Source: Siphonodentalium dalli
Taxonomy: Eukaryota > Mollusca > Scaphopoda > Gadilida > Siphonodentaliidae
Direction of reading: 5' to 3'
NCBI GenBank assembly: GCA_032622095.1
Contig: CP136068.1
Location: 185,196,796-185,260,795, forward strand
Length of the DNA stretch: 64,000 bases
The position numbers and the translations under genes were made by a program. The stretch's first letter is position 1. Each line of letters starts with the position of its first letter. The notes under the pieces were generated by a model. The model was given only the letters and a program-made list of their open reading frames with translations. It had not been told where the DNA came from and made no database searches. This document shows, piece by piece, positions 58,827 to 64,000 of the stretch.

Positions 58827-61800
58827 TTAAAGGGGGACTGTACACTAAATCCGGTCATTTAAAGGGGGACTGTACACTAAATCCGGCCATTTAAAGGGGG
58901 ACTGTACACTAAATCCGGCCATTTAAAGGGGAACTGTGCACTAAATCCGGCCACTTAAAGGGTGACTGTACACTAAATACGGCCATTTAAAGGGGGACTG
59001 TACACTAAATCCGGCCATTTAAAGGGGGACTGTACACTAAATACGGCCATTTAAAGGGGGACTGTACACTAAATACGGCCATTTAAAGGGGGACTGTACA
59101 CTGAATACGGCCATTTAAAGGGGGACTGTACACTAAATCCGGCCACTTAAAGGGGGACTGTACACTAAATCCGGCCATTTAAAGGGAGACTGTACACTAA
59201 ATCCGGCCACTTAAAGGGGGACTGTACACTAAATCCGGCCATTTAAAGGGGGACTGTACACTAAATACGGCCATTTAAAGGGGGACTGTACACTAAATCC
59301 GGCCACTTAAAGGGGGACTGTACACTAAATCCGGCCATTTAAAGGGGGACTGTACACTAAATCCGGCCACTTAAAGGGGGACTGTACACTAAATCCGGCC
59401 ATTTAAAGGGGGACTGTACACTAAATACGGTCATTTAAAGGGGGACTGTACACTAAATACGGCCATTTAAAGGGGGACTGTGCACTAAATACGGCCATTT
59501 AAAGGGGACTGTACACTAAATACGGTCATTTAAAGGGTGACTGTGCACTAAATACGGCCATTTAAAGGGGGACTGTACACTAAATACGGTCATTTAAAGG
59601 GTGACTGTGCACTAAATACGGCCACTTAAAGGGGGACTGTACACTAAATCCGGCCATTTAAAGGGGGACTGTACACTAAATACGGCCATTTAAAGGGGGA
59701 CTGTACACTAAATACGGCCATTTAAAGGGGGACTGTACACTAAATCCGGCCACTTAAAGGGGGACTGTACACTAAATCCGGCCATTTAAAGGGGGACTGT
59801 ACACTAAATACGGCCATTTAAAGGGGGACTGTACACTAAATCCGGCCACTTAAAGGGGGACTGTACACTAAATCCGGCCATTTAAAGGGGGACTGTACAC
59901 TAAATCGGCCATTTAAAGGGGGACTGTACACTAAATCGGCCCTTTAAAGGGGGACTGGGGACTAAATCCGGTCATTTAAAGGGGGACTGTACACTAAATC
60001 CGGCCATTTAAAGGGAGACTGTACACTAAATCCGGCCACTTAAAGGGGGACTGTACACTAAATCCGGCCATTTAAAGGGGGACTGTACACTAAATACGGC
60101 CATTTAAAGGGGGACTGTACACTAAATCCGGCCACTTGAAGGGGGACTGTACACTAAATCCGGCCATTTAAAGGGGGACTGTACACTAAATCCGGCCACT
60201 TAAAGGGGGACTGTACACTAAATCCGGCCATTTAAAGGGTGACTGTGCACTAAATACGGCCATTTAAAGGGGGACTGTACACTAAATCCGGCCATTTAAA
60301 GGGGGACTGTACACTAAATACGGCCATTTAAAGGGGGACTGTACACTAAATCCGGTCATTTAAAGGGTGACTGTGCACTAAATACGGCCATTTAAAGGGG
60401 GACTGTACACTAAATCCGGCCATTTAAAGGGGGACTGTACACTAAATCGGCCATTTAAAGGGGGACTGGGGACTAAATCCGGTCATTTAAAGGGGGACTG
60501 TACACTAAATCCGGCCATTTAAAGGGAGACTGTACACTAAATCCGGCCACTTAAAGGGGGACTGTACACTAAATCCGGCCATTTAAAGGGGGACTGTACA
60601 CTAAATACGGCCATTTAAAGGGGGACTGTACACTAAATCCGGCCACTTAAAGGGGGACTGTACACTAAATCCGGCCATTTAAAGGGGGACTGTACACTAA
60701 ATCCGGCCACTTAAAGGGGGACTGTACACTAAATCCGGCCATTTAAAGGGTGACTGTGCACTAAATACGGCCATTTAAAGGGGGACTGTACACTAAATCC
60801 GGCCATTTAAAGGGGGACTGTACACTAAATACGGCCATTTAAAGGGGGACTGTACACTAAATCCGGTCATTTAAAGGGTGACTGTGCACTAAATACGGCC
60901 ATTTAAAGGGGGACTGTACACTAAATCCGGCCACTTAAAGGGGGACTGTACACTAAATACGGCCATTTAAAGGGGGACTGTACACTAAATCCGGTCATTT
61001 AAAGGGTGACTGTGCACTAAATACGGCCATTTAAAGGGGGACTGTACACTAAATCCGGCCACTTAAAGGGGGACTGTACACTAAATCCGGCCATTTAAAG
61101 GGGGACTGTACACTAAATCGGCCATTTAAAGGGGGACTGTACACTAAATCGGCCATTTAAAGGGGGACTGGGGACTAAATCCGGTCATTTAAAGGGGGAC
61201 TGTACACTAAATCCGGCCATTTAAAGGGGGACTGTACACTAAATACGGCCATTTAAAGGGGGACTGTACACTAAATACGGCCATTTAAAGGGGGACTGTA
61301 CACTAAATACGGCCATTTAAAGGGGGACTGTACACTAAATACGGCCACTTAAAGGGGGACTGTACACTAAATACGGCCATTTAAAGGGGGACTGTAGACT
61401 AAATCCGGTCATTTAAAGGGGGACTATACACTAAATACGGCCATTTAAAGGGAGACTGTACACTAAATCCGGCCATTTAAAGGGAGACTGAACACTAAAT
61501 CCGGCCATTTAAAGGGGGACTGTACACTAAATCCGGTCATTTAAAGGGGGACTATACACTAAATCCGGCCATTTAAAGGGTGACTGTACACTAAATCCGG
61601 CCACTTAAAGGGGACTGTACACTAAATACGGCCACTTAAAGGGGGACTGTACACTAAATCCGGTCATTTAAAGGGGGACTGTACACTAAATCCGGCCATT
61701 TAAAGGGTGACTGTACACTAAATCCGGCCACTTAAAGGGGGACTGTACACTAAATACGGCCACTTAAGGGGGACTGTACACTAAATCCGGCCACTTAAAG

Positions 61801-64000
61801 GGGGACTGTACACTAAATCCGGCCATTTAAAGGGGGACTGTACACTAAATACGGCCACTTAAAGGGGGACTGTACACTAAATCCGGTCATTTAAAGGGGG
61901 ACTGTACACTAAATCCGGCCATTTAAAGGGTGACTGTACACTAAATCCGGCCACTTAAAGGGGGACTGTACACTAAATACGGCCACTTAAAGGGGGACTG
62001 TACACTAAATCCGGCCACTTAAAGGGGGACTGTACACTAAATCCGGCCATTTAAAGGGCGACTGTACACTAAATCCGGCCATTTAAAGGGGGACTGTACA
62101 CTAAATCCGGCCATTTAAAGGGGACTGTACACTAAATCCGGCCACTTAAAGGGGGACTATACACTAAATCCGGTCATTTAAAGGGGGACTGTACACTAAA
62201 TCCGGCCATTTAAAGGGAGACTGTACACTAAATCCGGCCATTTAAAGGGAGACTGTACACTAAATCCGGCCATTTAAAGGGAGACTGTACACTAAATCCG
62301 GTCATTTAAAGGGAGACTGTACACTAAATCCGGCCATTTAAAGGGGGACTGTACACTAAATCCGGCCATTTAAAGGGAGACTGTACACTAAATCCTGTCA
62401 TTTAAAGGGGGACTATACACTAAATCCGGCCACATAAAGGGGGACTGTACACTAAATCCGGCCACTTAAAGGGGGACTGTACACTAAATCCGGCCATTTA
62501 AAGGGAGACTGTACACTAAATCCGGTCATTTAAAGGGAGACTGTACACTAAATCCGGCCATTTAAAGGGAGACTGTACTTTAAATCCGGTCATTTAAAGG
62601 GAGACTGTACACTAAATCCGGCCATTTAAAGGGAGACTGTACACTAAATCCGGCCATTTAAAGGGGGACTGTACACTAAATCCGGCCATTTAAAGGGAGA
62701 CTGTACACTAAATCCGGTCATTTAAAGGGGGACTATACACTAAATCCGGCCATTTAAAGGGGGACTATACACTAAATCCGGCCATTTAAAGGGGGACTAT
62801 ACACTAAATCCGGCCATTTAAAGGGAGACTGTACTCTAAATCCGGTCATTTAAAGGGAGACTGTACACTAAATACGGCCACTTAAAGGGGGACTGTACAC
62901 TAAATCCGGCCATTTAAAGGGGGACTGTACACTAAATACGGCCATTTAAAGGGGGACTGTACACTAAATACGGCCATTTAAAGGGGGACTGTACACTAAA
63001 TCCGGCCACTTAAAGGGGGACTGTCCACTAAATCCGGCCATTTAAAGGGGGACTGTACACTAAATACGGCCATTTAAAGGGGGACTGTACACTAAATCCG
63101 GCCACTTAAAGGGGGACTGTACACTAAATCCGGCCATTTAAAGGGGGACTGTACACTAAATCGGCCATTTAAAGGGGGACTGTACACTAAATCGGCCCTT
63201 TAAAGGGGGACTGGGGACTAAATCCGGTCATTTAAAGGGGGACTGTACACTAAATCAGGCCATTTAAAGGGAGACTGTACACTAAATCCGGCCACTTAAA
63301 GGGGGACTGTACACTAAATCCGGCCATTTAAAGGGGGACTGTACACTAAATACGGCCATTTAAAGGGGGACTGTACACTAAATCCGGCCACTTAAAGGGG
63401 GACTGTACACTAAATCCGGCCATTTAAAGGGGGACTGTACACTAAATCCGGCCACTTAAAGGGGGACTGTACACTAAATCCGGCCATTTAAAGGGTGACT
63501 GTGCACTAAATACGGCCATTTAAAGGGGGACTGTACACTAAATCCGGCCATTTAAAGGGGGACTGTACACTAAATACGGCCATTTAAAGGGGGACTGTAC
63601 ACTAAATCCGGTCATTTAAAGGGTGACTGTGCACTAAATACGGCCATTTAAAGGGGGACTGTACACTAAATCCGGCCATTTAAAGGGGGACTGTACACTA
63701 AATCGGCCATTTAAAGGGGGACTGGGGACTAAATCCGGTCATTTAAAGGGGGACTGTACACTAAATCCGGCCATTTAAAGGGAGACTGTACACTAAATCC
63801 GGCCATTTAAAGGGGGACTGTACACTAAATACGGCCATTTAAAGGGGGACTGTACACTAAATCCGGCCACTTAAAGGGGGACTGTACACTAAATCCGGCC
63901 ATTTAAAGGGGGACTGTACACTAAATCCGGCCACTTAAAGGGGGACTGTACACTAAATCCGGCCATTTAAAGGGTGACTGTGCACTAAATACGGCCATTT
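58827..64000 (+). repeat. 32-bp satellite array, about 161 copies, runs off the window
   Basis: The monomer is TTAAAGGGGGACTGTACACT followed by AAATCCGGCCAT. Variants include TACGG/TCCGG, CATTT/CACTT, GGGAGAC/GGGTGAC, GTGCAC/GTACAC and 31-bp units lacking one base (AAATCGGCC). The rare variant ACTGGGGACTAAATCC occurs at 59954, 60465, 61167, 63210 and 63721. The first two and last two are each 511 bp apart, and the pairs are offset by exactly 3,256 bp, showing higher-order duplication. No ORF. Confidence 0.97.

Overview
This window looks like repeat-dominated DNA from a eukaryotic, probably lophotrochozoan and most likely molluscan, nuclear genome. The support is a tRNA-derived SINE with a mollusc/bivalve-style body and tail, TTAGGG-type telomere-like repeats, many short non-autonomous DNA transposons with TTAA target duplications, and the lack of any long ORF outside tandem repeats. 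The species cannot be named from the sequence alone. No complete gene is present. The best gene evidence is one signal-peptide-encoding first exon at about 15.57 kb with a canonical splice donor. There is also a decayed non-LTR retrotransposon tail at about 17.2-17.5 kb on the minus strand and two very weak exon candidates at about 29.3 and 50.8 kb.

0-29 kb is a mosaic of dispersed repeats. It holds a family of about 390-460 bp elements with TTAA|AGGTACTC ends (five copies), a SINE, and an AT-rich repeat. A 3.17-kb inverted repeat with about 1-kb arms (9791-12959) lies between inverted and direct copies of a 353-bp unit. Further along are other TTAA-flanked elements, Helitron-like ends, a TIR element at 24.2-25.5 kb and a long hairpin. 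Two tail-to-tail AGGTACTC elements enclose a 2.2-kb satellite of 40-bp units whose monomer is built from the end of that same element.

29.7-50.7 kb is a roughly 20-kb minisatellite of a 30-bp unit (about 570 units). It is organised into ordered variant words and larger higher-order repeats, including an adjacent 2,101-bp duplication. Eight full copies and two truncated copies of a 250-bp spacer module interrupt it. Five of the six reading frames of the 30-bp monomer are open, so the many ORFs here are a by-product of the monomer and are not annotated as genes.

50.7-58.8 kb holds small tandem repeats, a telomere-like TTAGGG/TTAGAG array bracketed by a 27-bp inverted repeat, a PIF/Harbinger-type MITE, two piggyBac-type MITEs carrying long near-perfect palindromes, a C-poor G/A-rich tract and a second telomere-like patch in the opposite orientation. 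58.8 kb to the end is a 5.2-kb satellite of 32-bp units with higher-order structure that runs off the window.

No multigene pathway can be reconstructed. The biological interest lies in how transposon ends and minisatellites build arrays, and in nested palindromes where one arm preserves a proxy of the empty insertion site of a MITE in the other arm.
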